Positions 1 to 15,229 of a DNA stretch of 33,568 nucleotides are shown piece after piece. The DNA is from Chromera velia (lineage: Eukaryota > Sar > Chromeraceae): NCBI GenBank assembly GCA_018398765.1, contig JAHBMJ010000587.1:91205-124772 (forward strand). The letters run 5' to 3'. Under the pieces are notes generated by a model that was given only the letters and a program-made list of their open reading frames with translations, searched no databases and had not been told where the DNA came from. The first letter of the stretch is position 1, and each line of letters starts with the position of its first letter. The translations under genes and the position numbers were made by a program.

Positions 1-180
1 AAGTGAAGCCGAAGTTGAGCTGCCAAGGTTCTTCTCCCTTTTGTTTCAACTCACAACTTCGTGATGATCCTTTCGATGCTTTTTTTCTTCTTTCTCTCTC
101 GTGCTCTCCTCTTCTCTCACATCTTGTTCCTTTCCTTTCTTTATGTCCTTCCTTCAAATCGGCTTCCTGCCTGCCTGCAG

Positions 181-6354
<6,174 letters not shown>

Positions 6355-7343
6355 TACTGCTAGTTCAGGACACATTCGACGCGGGCTGGATTACCCGGTA
6401 GTGAAGTGAGGGGACGTAGGTAGTCTTGTCATTCGAGTTGATTATGTGTACGTTTATGTTAGAACGCAAGATCCAAGGCAAAACCAGGCCTAGGACCGGG
6501 CAGGAACTAGATAAAGACGTGCAAAAACGCAATGACTGTACACGTTAGTACTAGTATTTAATCGAAGTAAAATAATGCCTAACAAGTGTTATTTGATTAA
6601 ATGAAATAATGGATAAAATTGTCTAGATCTAGTCCTAGATCAATGTGTTATTCCACGTGCTATATTAAGTGTATCAACTCTCAAATCTAGTCGACCTAAA
6701 TGAATCATATCCATTTCAAATGACATAGTATAGCAATTGAATGCTTACAAATTAAAAATCAAAATTATGTACCGTAATTTATATACTATCGCAGTAGTTA
6801 GTATACTATTAAATTCTAGATTAAATTGAATAGTCTAATAATAATTTAATACAATCTTCAAGTTCTAGCAAACTATAGCTATTAGCTACTGCATAAGTGA
6901 TTTTCTAGCCAGCACTAATTAATTTTTTTCTCATTAGAATTTTGATAATAATCTATATAAGTTATACATAGATTTAAGTTTAGTTTCAAAAGTATCAAAA
7001 CATAGTAGTATAGCTTAAAGTAAAATTGCTATAACCTATCTAGGATTGACCTAGGGATCGACGCGGCTTGCAATCTATAGTTTGCCATGCATTGTAAAGT
7101 TTTGTAAAGTTGCATTACTAGGCTAGTACTCAGCAGTATACCAGGGAACTAACTGGGGGAAGGATGTTCTGCTTTCAAAGTGTGTCACTCGTTGAATGGT
7201 CAGTCAGTTAGCTGACTGGAAACAGATCGTAAGCTACTGCCACATTGTATCATCATCATAACTCAGTCAGCGCAATGTTAGCGTGGCTGGCAGCAGCAAG
7301 CAAGCAACAAGCGTCACGGTAAGCACTGTCAGTAAATCTTCAG
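6355..7343. other. AT-rich intergenic block, no gene seen
   Basis: From about 6420 to 7130 base composition drops sharply compared with both sides. Words such as CTAG, TAGT and ATTAAAT recur and there is no long open frame. No LTR, tail or obvious terminal repeat was found. The block separates the convergent ankyrin (plus) and low-complexity (minus) genes, so it may hold both 3' ends. Confidence 0.6.
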
Positions 7344-7496
7344 TTGTCAATCGCTGTATTGAATCAATTATTTCGAATTCAAAAGCAACCACTTGCATTG
7401 ACTCCTGAGCAAATATCCCTCAATGATGTCGATGAGAGAGACAAAAGCGATAAAAGACAGCTGCAAAATATTCCTGTACAGAGCCCCAGAAGCATT

Positions 7497-8658
7497 TCAG
7501 CTTCGTTCTCCCCCCCTCTGACTTGCAAAACGCCTCCGACCTTTCTCTACACTGAAACCCCCCTCTTCACCCTCTTCACTCCGCCCCCCCTCCCCATTCC
7601 CCTTCCCCCCCTCCGTTCCGTCCTCTTCATCAACTTCCAAAATTACTTCTACTGCCGGAGATGCTGCTGTAATCCCCAAATCTACCCCCTCACTACTTGC
7701 GGTCTTTCGGAAAAGCGCAGACACAGGGCTCGTCCCAGACGGGTCTATCGCTGCCCCCCCCGCCCCTCCTGTCTCAACAACCTCCTGCCCGCTCCCTGAA
7801 ACTTCAACGCCCTCTGCAGAGACGGCAGCCGTCTCAACCCCTACCGCAGCTGTAGGCTCTGCGGCTACTGCTGCGTTTGCTAGGGCGGCACCTGCCCGTG
7901 CACCCTCCCCCTCCTTTCCCCCGAAAGAAAACGTCGAATGAAAAAACCCGGCCAGACTCGAGAAGGCTCCTGATTGGAAACTAGCACCGTGACTGTGGCC
8001 GGAAGCGTCTGCACTCTCTCGATGACTGCCCCCCACTCCGTCAGCGTTACCCGTCTGCCCATCCGCAGACCTCCCCCCCTCATTCTTTTTCTTGTTGCCA
8101 GACGAAGAAGAAGAAGATTCCTTCTCTCTCTCCCCCCCCCTCCCACCCGACGACGAAGACCCCCTCCTCACCCCCCCCCTGTCCTTCTCCTTCGAGGGAC
8201 GTCCTCCTGGGCTTTGAGAGCCTGACGCGCTCAGTCCGTTTTCGAGAACTTTGGTGGGAAGGGACGCAGGGGGGGGGTGGAGTTCCTCATATCACCCCTT
8301 GCGTCCAAACTTTGGGATCCTGGTGTCTCCGTCGTCCTCCCCACACTCCCCTCCTCTTCTTCTGCAAGGAATGCGTCGATGTCTGCCATCCAGGCGGGGG
8401 GTTGCTGTGTCGAGGCTGAAGGAGACTGGGTCCCCTCTCCTGACTGACCGGGAACACCTTCGCTCCCCCCCCTCTCCCTCTTCTCCCTCTGCAAAACCAA
8501 ACACACCCCCCCCCTCCATTACCTTCACCTGCCCCTGATCTTCCTCTTCCTCTTCATCACCGAACGGATTCAGACTGCCGGCCCAGCCGGATACTGACAC
8601 CTCAAAAGCGCCCCCCTGATGGGCAGAGAGCTGATCGAAAGATTCTTGTTGCTCCCTT
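7497..8658 (-). CDS. Low-complexity acidic/Ser/Gly-rich protein, 3' coding part with frame breaks
   Basis: Reading leftward on the minus strand, an NPF motif (SLNPFGDEEEEE, near 8580-8545) is followed by a patch ADIDAFLAEEEE (about 8385-8345), Ser-rich sequence, then Gly/Ala/Val/Glu-rich sequence ending in TGA at 7499-7497. NPF tripeptides are known ligands of EH domains in endocytosis; one motif is weak evidence. The frame must change at two homopolymers, near 8510 and near 8270 (C/G runs of 8-9). Each side reads as biased but sensible protein. Either real indels have killed the gene or the runs are miscalled. The minus strand was preferred because its composition is coherent across 1.1 kb, while plus-strand frames are arbitrary Pro/Arg strings. 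No function can be assigned. Confidence 0.55.
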
Positions 8659-8903
8659 CATCCCTGATGTCCGCGCTTCCTCCAAATTTTCAAATTTACT
8701 CAGAGCCCTAGAGAGCAGACTTGCTGGTCCAAATTTGGTCGTTCTATCCTAGGAGTGCACTTCTCCAGGAAGTTGGCATCTTCAGGGGTGACGGCCTTCA
8801 TCCAGGAGGCTTCATCAACAGCTTCGGAGAGCCTTCATCGACAGGCTTTGCTCGTGGGTTCCCGTGGGCGGGCGTCTGTCTGTGGGTGTTTGCGAGCCTG
8901 GCA

Positions 8904-10066
8904 TCAGCGCGGTCGGCTGTGCCTGTTGTTGCGGCGACAAAAACCCGAATATCGGAAAGAATGAGACGGCCTCCGTTTTGCTGCAAACCGACGGAGGGCC
9001 TCTCCTCCCTTTGCTCCCTTTTCTGCAGGTGTCTCATTTGTGGTTTTGGCATTTGGAGCTTCACCTGGCTGAGCGTCTCTCAACAAGCCCATCATATAGA
9101 TGTGTCTCTTTGCAGAACGAGGACTCTTCCGCTCCACTGCTTCCATCAGCACCCTATGACGAGGGGATGGGAGGGGGTCCCCCTTCTCTATCGGTGCAGG
9201 AGGATAATTGGTGATGAACCAGTGGCAGGGGGACCGGGGCTCCGCTTCTGATGCGCCGCCGTGTTGTCTTGAGTATGTGTGGGATGGCATGGTAATGGAA
9301 CTTCTTAGGCTGCCTGTCAACGTTGCCCGTCTTCTGCTGCTGTGGGGGCGTGCACTGATGCTTGCTCCGTGTGCACCCGGGGGCATTAAGTGACTGTCGT
9401 CCTGTGACCCCATGTGTTGCTTCTCTGCTGCTGCTTCTACAAGCGCGGAGTTGATGGAGATGTGCGCCCCTCCCGAGTCAAGCTGCCCCGGAAAGACGCG
9501 GGAGGACTGGCGGGAGGACTGGCGGGAGGAGCGGCGGGAGGGCGTCTGTCCCCCTCCTGTTTTGATCGTTCGAACTGCTGCTCTGAAATCCGTTCGGACA
9601 GAGCGGGCAGATGCGTGCCCACCTTCCACATTCCCCCCACTCAAAGGACCCTCTGCTTCCCCTCGATTGACTGGAGAGGCGATATCATCCATGTGAGACG
9701 GGGGCTCGTCTATGGGTCCTTTGGCGGTTCCATCAGAGTCGAAGGTAATATGCGCTGCCGGAGAAGCAGACACGGAAGCTAGGTTGGCCTCAAGAAAGGA
9801 CGCAAATCTCTTTCCCCCTGCTGCTCCCTGCCCAGGAGAGGCACTGAGTATTCGGTCGAGGTCAAGACGCAAAGTCGCGTGGTCAACAGTTTGACGCTTC
9901 GAACTTGTGGTGCGTCTCCCTAGTCCTTCCATTCTCTCTATTTTCTTCTGGTTGTAAAATTCATGTGCTTCTTCTTCCGCTTCCTGCAGCTTCCTGACAT
10001 CTCTGAGTGCAGAGACTGTGCCTTTGACAAGGCTTTGAAACGATAACTCCTTCTGCCTCAATTGAC
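8904..10066 (-). CDS. Large internal exon of the same low-complexity gene
   Basis: A 387-codon open frame on the minus strand after a cttctgagcacag acceptor (exon start 10066, entered in phase 1). It opens with a probable short coiled coil (RDVRKLQEAEEEAHEFYNQK), then Ser/Arg-rich disordered sequence with tandem RQSSRQSS near 9520 and many PSR, SRR and RRAT sites that could be phosphorylated. A better-conserved-looking stretch CHWFITNYPPAPIEKGDPLP lies at about 9215-9160. The donor is unclear; the frame is open to 8904 but the exon probably ends earlier. Family not recognised. Confidence 0.55.
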
Positions 10067-10289
10067 CTGTGCTCAGAAGGCCCCAGGCAGAGAAGTAAGA
10101 GGCGCCAAGTTGAAGGCCTGTTTTGGAGAAGGACGATTCGGACGCTCGTCGTGTGACGTTTTTCCTTCTTCTTGGGATAAGTCGTCCCCACTATCTTCGC
10201 AGGTTCGGTTCAAAACGGAAAGAAGAGAGAAGGGGCGGAGGGCTGCTGGGAGGTTGGAGGAGGATTCAGGGTTTTGTCGGTTTTCATCT

Positions 10290-10724
10290 GTTTGTCGGGA
10301 CTCTGTATGTCTTGATGGCCCCGAGAGGCATCCTTTTGCGGTTCGTGAAAATCGGAATTTTCGTCGTCCTCCCTTCCGGCAGGATCGATGAAGAGATCAG
10401 CTTCTGTCTTTTGAATTGCATTCAAATGAAGCAGTTTGGCGTAGCGAAGATCTGACTCTGTAGAATATCGAAAGGACTCGCGCTGCTCTTGCCACGCTGT
10501 GCGCATTTCCCGCGCAAAGATTACCGGACTAGCATCCCTGCTGCTACGATCTGAGAACAGAGCGTGGGGCAAGGAGAATGAGGACGAGGGGTGGACTGTA
10601 TGTGGCCTCTGCTGGACTTCAACAGATTCTTCTCTGGAGAGGCCGTTTGAAGGCACTTCCTTGGATGTCTGACGGGAGGCCGCAGACCACCCTCTGTTGG
10701 GAAACGAGACTGAGTTTTGATTTT
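10290..10724 (-). CDS. Upstream exon of the low-complexity gene
   Basis: The exon begins after a ggtgtacag acceptor and reads Ser/Gln-rich sequence, then a charged helical stretch (EMRTAWQEQRESFRYSTESD..LRYAKLLHLNAIQKTEADLF) likely to be a coiled coil, then acidic sequence. The frame remains open to 10210. A phase-1 GT at about 10303 would join the next exon (10066) in frame, but that donor is weak. It begins only 73 bp downstream of the alveolin-type stop at 10797, so the gene's own start is not obvious. It may lie in the same transcript as the upstream exons. Confidence 0.5.
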
Positions 10725-10796
10725 CTGTACACCGAACACATACATGCAGACAGGACACATGCACACATGGAGACAGGACTCTGAGGCCAGGGGTCC

Positions 10797-10994
10797 TCAG
10801 AGGCACTTAGGGACCTCGCGCCTCTTCTCCTCAGGCTCCACGGATGCGGGCCGCACGGAGGTGTCGCCGTGACTGATCTGGGGGGGGGCGACGGGAATCT
10901 CCCTCTGGATGGGCACGTGCGGTGTCTCTGAGCTTGTCTCTGTCCCGTCGAGAGCGGGAGACAGCAAAGGAAGCAGATTCAACCCGGCGTTGGA
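10797..10994 (-). CDS. Alveolin-like terminal exon
   Basis: The exon follows a tgcatgcag acceptor in phase 0 and ends at TGA (10799-10797). Its core, HVPIQREIPVAPPQISHGDT, is clearly related to HVPFQREVPIAAPQIIHSDT in the alveolin exon 14606-14349, in protein and DNA. It finishes with a charged EPEEKRREVP tail. Alveolins are membrane-skeleton proteins under the plasma membrane of alveolates. It is either the last exon of a second alveolin copy or the tail of a gene that also includes the kinase exons upstream. Confidence 0.65.
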   Translation of the reverse strand, partial: SNAGLNLLPLLSPALDGTETSSETPHVPIQREIPVAPPQISHGDTSVRPASVEPEEKRREVPKCL

Positions 10995-11289
10995 CTGCAT
11001 GCAAAACAAAGTTTAACGCAGGCAGAACTTCATTTGCATCACAAAAGGAGGAAGAAAGAGTCCAGTCCGACGTTCCCGTGCTCACTTCAACGAAGAGTCA
11101 CGAAAAATCAGTAAAAAGCACCAGAAAAAGAGCTGCACACTGGCCGGTGTGACGAGATAGGCAAGCAATTTGACGTGGATCAAAGCATCCTCCATGTTTC
11201 TGTGGATGGAATGATCTCTTTTGCAGCACATGATCGAATAAGTCCTGTGGTTCGATGCTTTTTTTGAATTCGTGTGTTCTCTTTTTCGA

Positions 11290-11378
11290 ACAAATACGCC
11301 ACTAGCTGTGCGATGCTTCGAGTTACACCAGACCAAAACGATACTCAAGCTCCGAACGCTTCTCCAAAAAAACTTACC
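11290..11378 (-). repeat. Intron-start repeat, copy B
   Basis: The partner of 14262-14349, starting at the donor of the 11490-11378 exon. The coding sequence just before the two donors is not similar beyond the last few bases. Confidence 0.8.
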
Positions 11379-11490
11379 CAGGTCTGCACTCTCTCCGTCC
11401 ACCTCAGTCGGAAAGCGTCAGAGAGAAAGGGAAGGAAGCAGGGATCAAGACCGATGGCAGACACAAAGCTGGAGTCTGAGAGGCCCTTGG
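11378..11490 (-). CDS. Candidate exon between kinase and alveolin-like tail
   Basis: Bounded by a strong acceptor (actgtttgcag) and a strong donor (TGG|gtaagt). Only one frame is open, entered in phase 1 and left in phase 0, which suits the phase-0 exon at 10994. It encodes 37 residues (KGLSDSSFVSAIGL...ERVQTW) with no family I recognise. The donor side is nearly identical to that of the alveolin exon 14349. I found no phase-compatible donor at the end of the kinase exons, so a small exon may be missing or the join is broken. Confidence 0.4.
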
Positions 11491-11709
11491 CTGCAAACAG
11501 TATGCAAACAAGAAAAGAAACGCAAAGTCCAGGCACAGCCGTTGGATCGATTCCATTGAATTGGAGCTTCACACGCTGACAGGGATTGTTCTGATTTTCT
11601 TCTTTCACGGCTTGTTGCAAGGCCAGGGACGGCAACAAAAGTATGTCGTTCGAACGCAGACGACAGAAGAGACCGAGTCTGAACACATGATGAATTCAAG
11701 AGCCACTGC

Positions 11710-13181
11710 CTAGACAAGTGTCAGCGAAATGCCGTACCCAAATGGGGAAGTTTTGCTGCGCAGCCCATGATACAGTTGCACATGCCAGTCACGAGGCAAA
11801 TAAGTAGGTAGTGAGTTGACATGCTGATATGACTGTTCTGCATATTGCCCGAGTTTCTTTAAATCTGTCACTCTATCAATCATGTACGCTCTCTGTTGAT
11901 CGCTTGCAGAGAATTCATAGATCAATGCCAAGAAATATCACATCTTGACTGACCTCTCAAATGGGAGGCTCTCTTGATCATGGTGTCGCACTTTGTGTCG
12001 CCCACCGCGATACAGAGAAGGAGGACGGAGAGTGCCCAGAACTCATGGGCTTCACTGGGAACCTCTTGTTGTGTTCCCTCGGGGGGGGAGTAGCCCGGCG
12101 TGACCCCTCTCCTCTCCTCTCCTCGACTGCCAAAAGACACGGACAGCTCAAAATCGATCAGCGTACACTCAAAGACCGAGCCTCCCGACGAAGACACAAA
12201 CACGTTCCCAGGCTTGATGTCCAGGTGAACGAATCCCGTCTGCTTCCAGAACTTCTAGAAGCAGACGACGACAGCGACTGCAAGCAAATTCCATGCAGGC
12301 CGTGAAAGAAGGAAATCAGAACAAACCCCGTGTGTGCATGCTCGCACGGGAATGTTGTCTAAATGGCATTCCAGCTCTCACTGACCGTCAGACAAGAAGA
12401 TTCAGCAAGAGGTACAGAATGAAAAGGAACAACACAGACTGAGAAATAAAAAGGACCATTCAGTGGGCTGACCCATCAGTCGAGCTCTGTCTCTGCAACT
12501 CAGCCCCTTGACCTCGTCCTTTTTGAAGAATGTCGCCAGTGTCTTTCCCTCCACCAGCGAACCGAGCGACCAAACGGCGACGATCTTTCCGTCTTTCCTC
12601 TCTGTGCCGGCCACGACTGCATACAATTCGAATTAAAAAGATTGAAGCAGAACGTTTCCTCCACACGGTTGAGTCAAGGTTTTCCACTTTGGTCAAACCA
12701 AACCATTTAGGCATTTGGTTCAGCGTCAGCCATGGGAACTGGTAGTCGACCGCTCGACGAGGTAATCCAACATGCAACTGAAGAGTTCAGATTTACGACA
12801 CCCACTGACCACCAAAGCATTATCTTCCGTGGCACATAAAAAAACAAAAAGGCGAGTAGGTTGGCAAGCAAGCGGGCACGTCTACCTTCGATCGGTTAGT
12901 GGGGGGGAATGCGACTGACCGAATTGGGAAATCTGTGTGCTTCCCTTCATCTTCTCGGTGAGCCCCCTCCAGGTCTTTGCCTCCTGCAGTTGGTGCCTTG
13001 CTTTTTCTTCATCCCCCCCCACCTCCGCTCTCTTTGCGGCCACCGTCTCTCCATTGAAAATCCCCCGGAAGACGGTGACTCCCTTTTTTCCCGAGGCCAA
13101 AGTTCCTTTGAGGGAGAGAGAGGGCAGTTCCATCAGCGGATTCCTGAAGTCTTGCAAACCACTGACTTGATCTCCTTCCCC
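11710..13181 (-). CDS. Protein kinase domain, five exons, non-RD type, in-frame TAG
   Basis: Exons: 13181-12920, 12777-12751, 12616-12473, 12277-11954 and about 11888-11710, with phases agreeing throughout. About 310 residues, normal for a kinase domain. Seen in order: glycine loop LASGKKGVTVFRG, beta-3 lysine in VAAK, helix C with QEAK, hinge AVWSLGS, catalytic loop HLDIKPGN, metal site IDFE, activation-segment end GYSPPE, then EFWALSVLLLC and LPRDW. The catalytic Lys, Asp, Asn and metal Asp are present. HRD is HLD, DFG is DFE and APE is PPE, so activity may be altered. The phase-consistent join places a TAG (12257-12255) in helix E, six residues before the catalytic loop motif's TGFVH. A start may lie at Met codons about 13250-13280, or the first exon may be spliced in phase 0 from the alveolin exon upstream. 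Final stop TAG 11712-11710. Confidence 0.75.
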
Positions 13182-13690
13182 CTGCACATAGAGACATGCG
13201 GAGGAGCGGCGAAGGATAAACACGTGTCTGTCTAAAGGAATCGAATCAACCTGCATAAGCCAGCCATGCATCGATGCATGCATGCAAACACAGCACGGCC
13301 CGGCACCCCCACGCAAACGGCGAGACGAGACGAGCGAGGACGTCGAGAAGTGAATCAACCATATTTGTACACAAGGGGTGAAAAAACGATTCGGCCTCGA
13401 AGACACAAATGGTATGCTGAATCTGGCTGAGTGAGGTGGAGTGGAGAAGTCATGACAGAAAGCGACAGGGAGACTTGCAAAGAAGCGGAGAGAAGGCAGG
13501 GGGGAGAACAAGGGAGAGAATGAGGGATACAAAAAGAGCTCTTGAATGTTTTTTTCGTCGCTAGCTTTCCTTGAGTGCCTGCCCGTCGTTCTCTCTGACT
13601 TTGTGACTTCGACTCGCAGCACTAGATGTGCAGGCAGGAGGCAAAGAGAGAGAGGGAAAGAAAAAAAGAGAGAAAGGAGACGCGACACAC
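13182..13690 (-). other. Intron or intergenic spacer between alveolin and kinase exons
   Basis: No coding pattern. It opens with gtgtgt at the alveolin exon's end and closes with a tatgtgcag acceptor, so it can be read as one 509-bp phase-0 intron. It also contains in-frame Met codons shortly upstream of the kinase and a TGCATCGATGCATGCATGCA palindrome cluster (13267-13287), so it could equally be a short promoter. Confidence 0.45.
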
Positions 13691-15147
13691 CTGCTGTACA
13701 GGGACTCGCACGGCTCCCGTCTCCTCGAGGTGGCGGTTCTGGATGACCTTCACGGGGGCGTTGTTGGAGTCTGTGTGTGGGCGTGCGACCTTCTGAGGGA
13801 CCTGAACCTCCTCCCTGCCGTCTTCAGGCTGACTCTGGGGACCCTCCCGCTCCTGCACCTGAGTGATGCACAAAGGGAAGGGTAGGGAAGGGTGGTTTCG
13901 ACCACAGAGGGAGAAGAAGGGAGAAGAGGGAAGGGAAGGGAAGGGAAGAAGGAACGAGCTGCAGTGAGGACAAAAAGAACGACAAACTCTCAAAGAGGAT
14001 CGAAATGCGCACTGGAGGTCTGGAAAGGAAATTGCCACAAGGAAAATGCCGGAAGGAAGGAAGGATGCAAAGCAGGAAGGAAGGAAGGAAGGAAGGAAAG
14101 AAGGAAGGAAGGAAGGAAGGAAGGAAGGCAGGAAGGAAGGACGAAAAGCAGGAAGGAAGGAAGGAAAGAAGGAAGGAAGGAAGGAAGGAAGGAAGGAAGG
14201 CAGGAAGGAAGGATGAAAAGCAGGAAGGAAGGAAGGAAGGAAGGAAGGTAGGAAGGACGAACAAAAATGCTACTAGCTGTGCGATGCTTCAAGTTACATC
14301 AGACCAAAACGATACTCGAGCTCCAAACGCTTCTCCGATACAACTTACCCAGGCAGCAGTGGCAACGGCGTAGGAAGTCGCCGTGGGTGGAATCACCTCG
14401 GGCTGCACAGGAACAGCACCCGCGACGGGATGCTGCCTGACGGGTGCCGGCAAGGGGGTGTCGCTGTGAATGATCTGGGGGGCGGCGATGGGAACCTCCC
14501 TCTGGAACGGTACGTGATTGTCGACGGGCTGGTCGACCTGCACGATTCTCTCGCAGGGAACCGGGATGGAGCGGGGGAAAACCATCTCTCTGGGCACCTG
14601 GCGAACCTGCACAGTTTCAAGGGAGGAGAGTGACGATGATGAACGGACATACATGTCAAGAGACTTACAGACCCACCAGCAACCGGGGTGGGGGGTGGGG
14701 AACAGGGACAGAGGTCATAAAAACGCGAACAGAAAACAGGAAGTGCAACGACATGGGCAGCTAGAGATGCGGAGAGATCGAGGAGACGACATACCTGCTG
14801 GACAGGGTTGTGCACGGCCCTGGGCATCTCTCTATACTTTAACGCCTCCATGGGGACGTCCTTGTAGACCACCTGCTGCTGAGGGACCTGAACGACCTTC
14901 TCGACGGGGACGGGGCGTGCGATCTTCTGAAGCCTTAGGGCCTCGACCTCCTTCACGACTTGCTGAATTTGGCCCTTAGGGATTCCCACGATGTTCTGCA
15001 CAGGCTTCACAGCGTACTGAACCTGCGGAACCTCAACCTCTTTCACCTGAGTGACCACCTTGGGCAAGTAGACGGTTCTCCCCTAAACGTTTTTCCTGGG
15101 AACGTACACAATCTTCTCTACACGTTGGACTAGAGGGACCTCCACAG
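13691..15147 (-). CDS. Alveolin (inner membrane complex) family protein, three exons, in-frame TAG
   Basis: Exons 15147-14795, 14606-14349 and 13858-13691, joined in phase 0. They encode Val/Pro/Gln/Glu-rich modules typical of alveolins: VEKIVYVP, VKEVEVPQVQ, VPVEKVVQVPQQ, VPREMVFPRSIPVP, EEVQVPQKVARP. Alveolins build the filamentous network lining the alveolar sacs under the plasma membrane. The first exon enters in phase 1 after a catccgcag acceptor, so earlier exons are missing or outside. A TAG at 15085-15083 interrupts the first exon between two good alveolin motifs. Exons 14795 and 13691 end alike (PVQQ|gt), suggesting internal duplication. After 13691 the next exon in the right strand and phase is the kinase exon at 13181, so a fusion is possible. 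The family call is firm; gene limits are not. Confidence 0.8.
14050..14256. repeat. (GGAA)n tetranucleotide array
   Basis: About 45 GGAA units interrupted by AGCA and GCAG variants that recur at intervals of about 70 bp, so a higher-order unit (GGAA-run plus GGACGAAAAGCA-like spacer) is itself repeated two to three times. It lies in the alveolin intron 14348-13859. GGAA-rich sequence continues weakly to 13890. Open frames across it are artefacts. Confidence 0.9.
14262..14349 (-). repeat. Intron-start repeat, copy A
   Basis: Starting at the donor of the alveolin exon, about 85 bp of intron match 11290-11378 at close to 90% identity, including the donor gtaagt and the block ending CACAGCTAGTRGC. 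Similarity stops soon after. Confidence 0.8.
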
Positions 15148-15206
15148 CTGCGGATGAGAGGTAGTGACTGGGGATAGGTGGAATAGAAAAGCACGAAGCC
15201 TTTTCC

Positions 15207-15222
15207 TGCATGCATGCATGCA
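15207..15222. promoter_or_regulatory. (TGCA)4 palindrome upstream of alveolin exon
   Basis: Sixteen bases of TGCA, 60 bp upstream of the first alveolin exon seen. TGCATGCA is a known binding motif of an ApiAP2 transcription factor in Plasmodium, and TGCATGC is enriched in Toxoplasma promoters. Here it could also be simple sequence. Confidence 0.3.
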
Positions 15223-15229
15223 GATCAAG

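Noticed and set aside
7344-7799. Plus-strand 151-codon ORF rich in Pro
   Set aside because: Antisense to the Glu/Gly/Ser-rich minus-strand coding end; no splice or family support.
9412-9894. Plus-strand ORFs opposite the 8904-10066 exon
   Set aside because: The minus frame is open for 387 codons with coherent composition and splice sites; the plus frames are shorter shadows.
13824-14373. FLPSFLPS (minus) and KEGRKEGR (plus) ORFs
   Set aside because: Both strands of the GGAA array are open because the 4-bp unit contains no stop in any frame; not genes.
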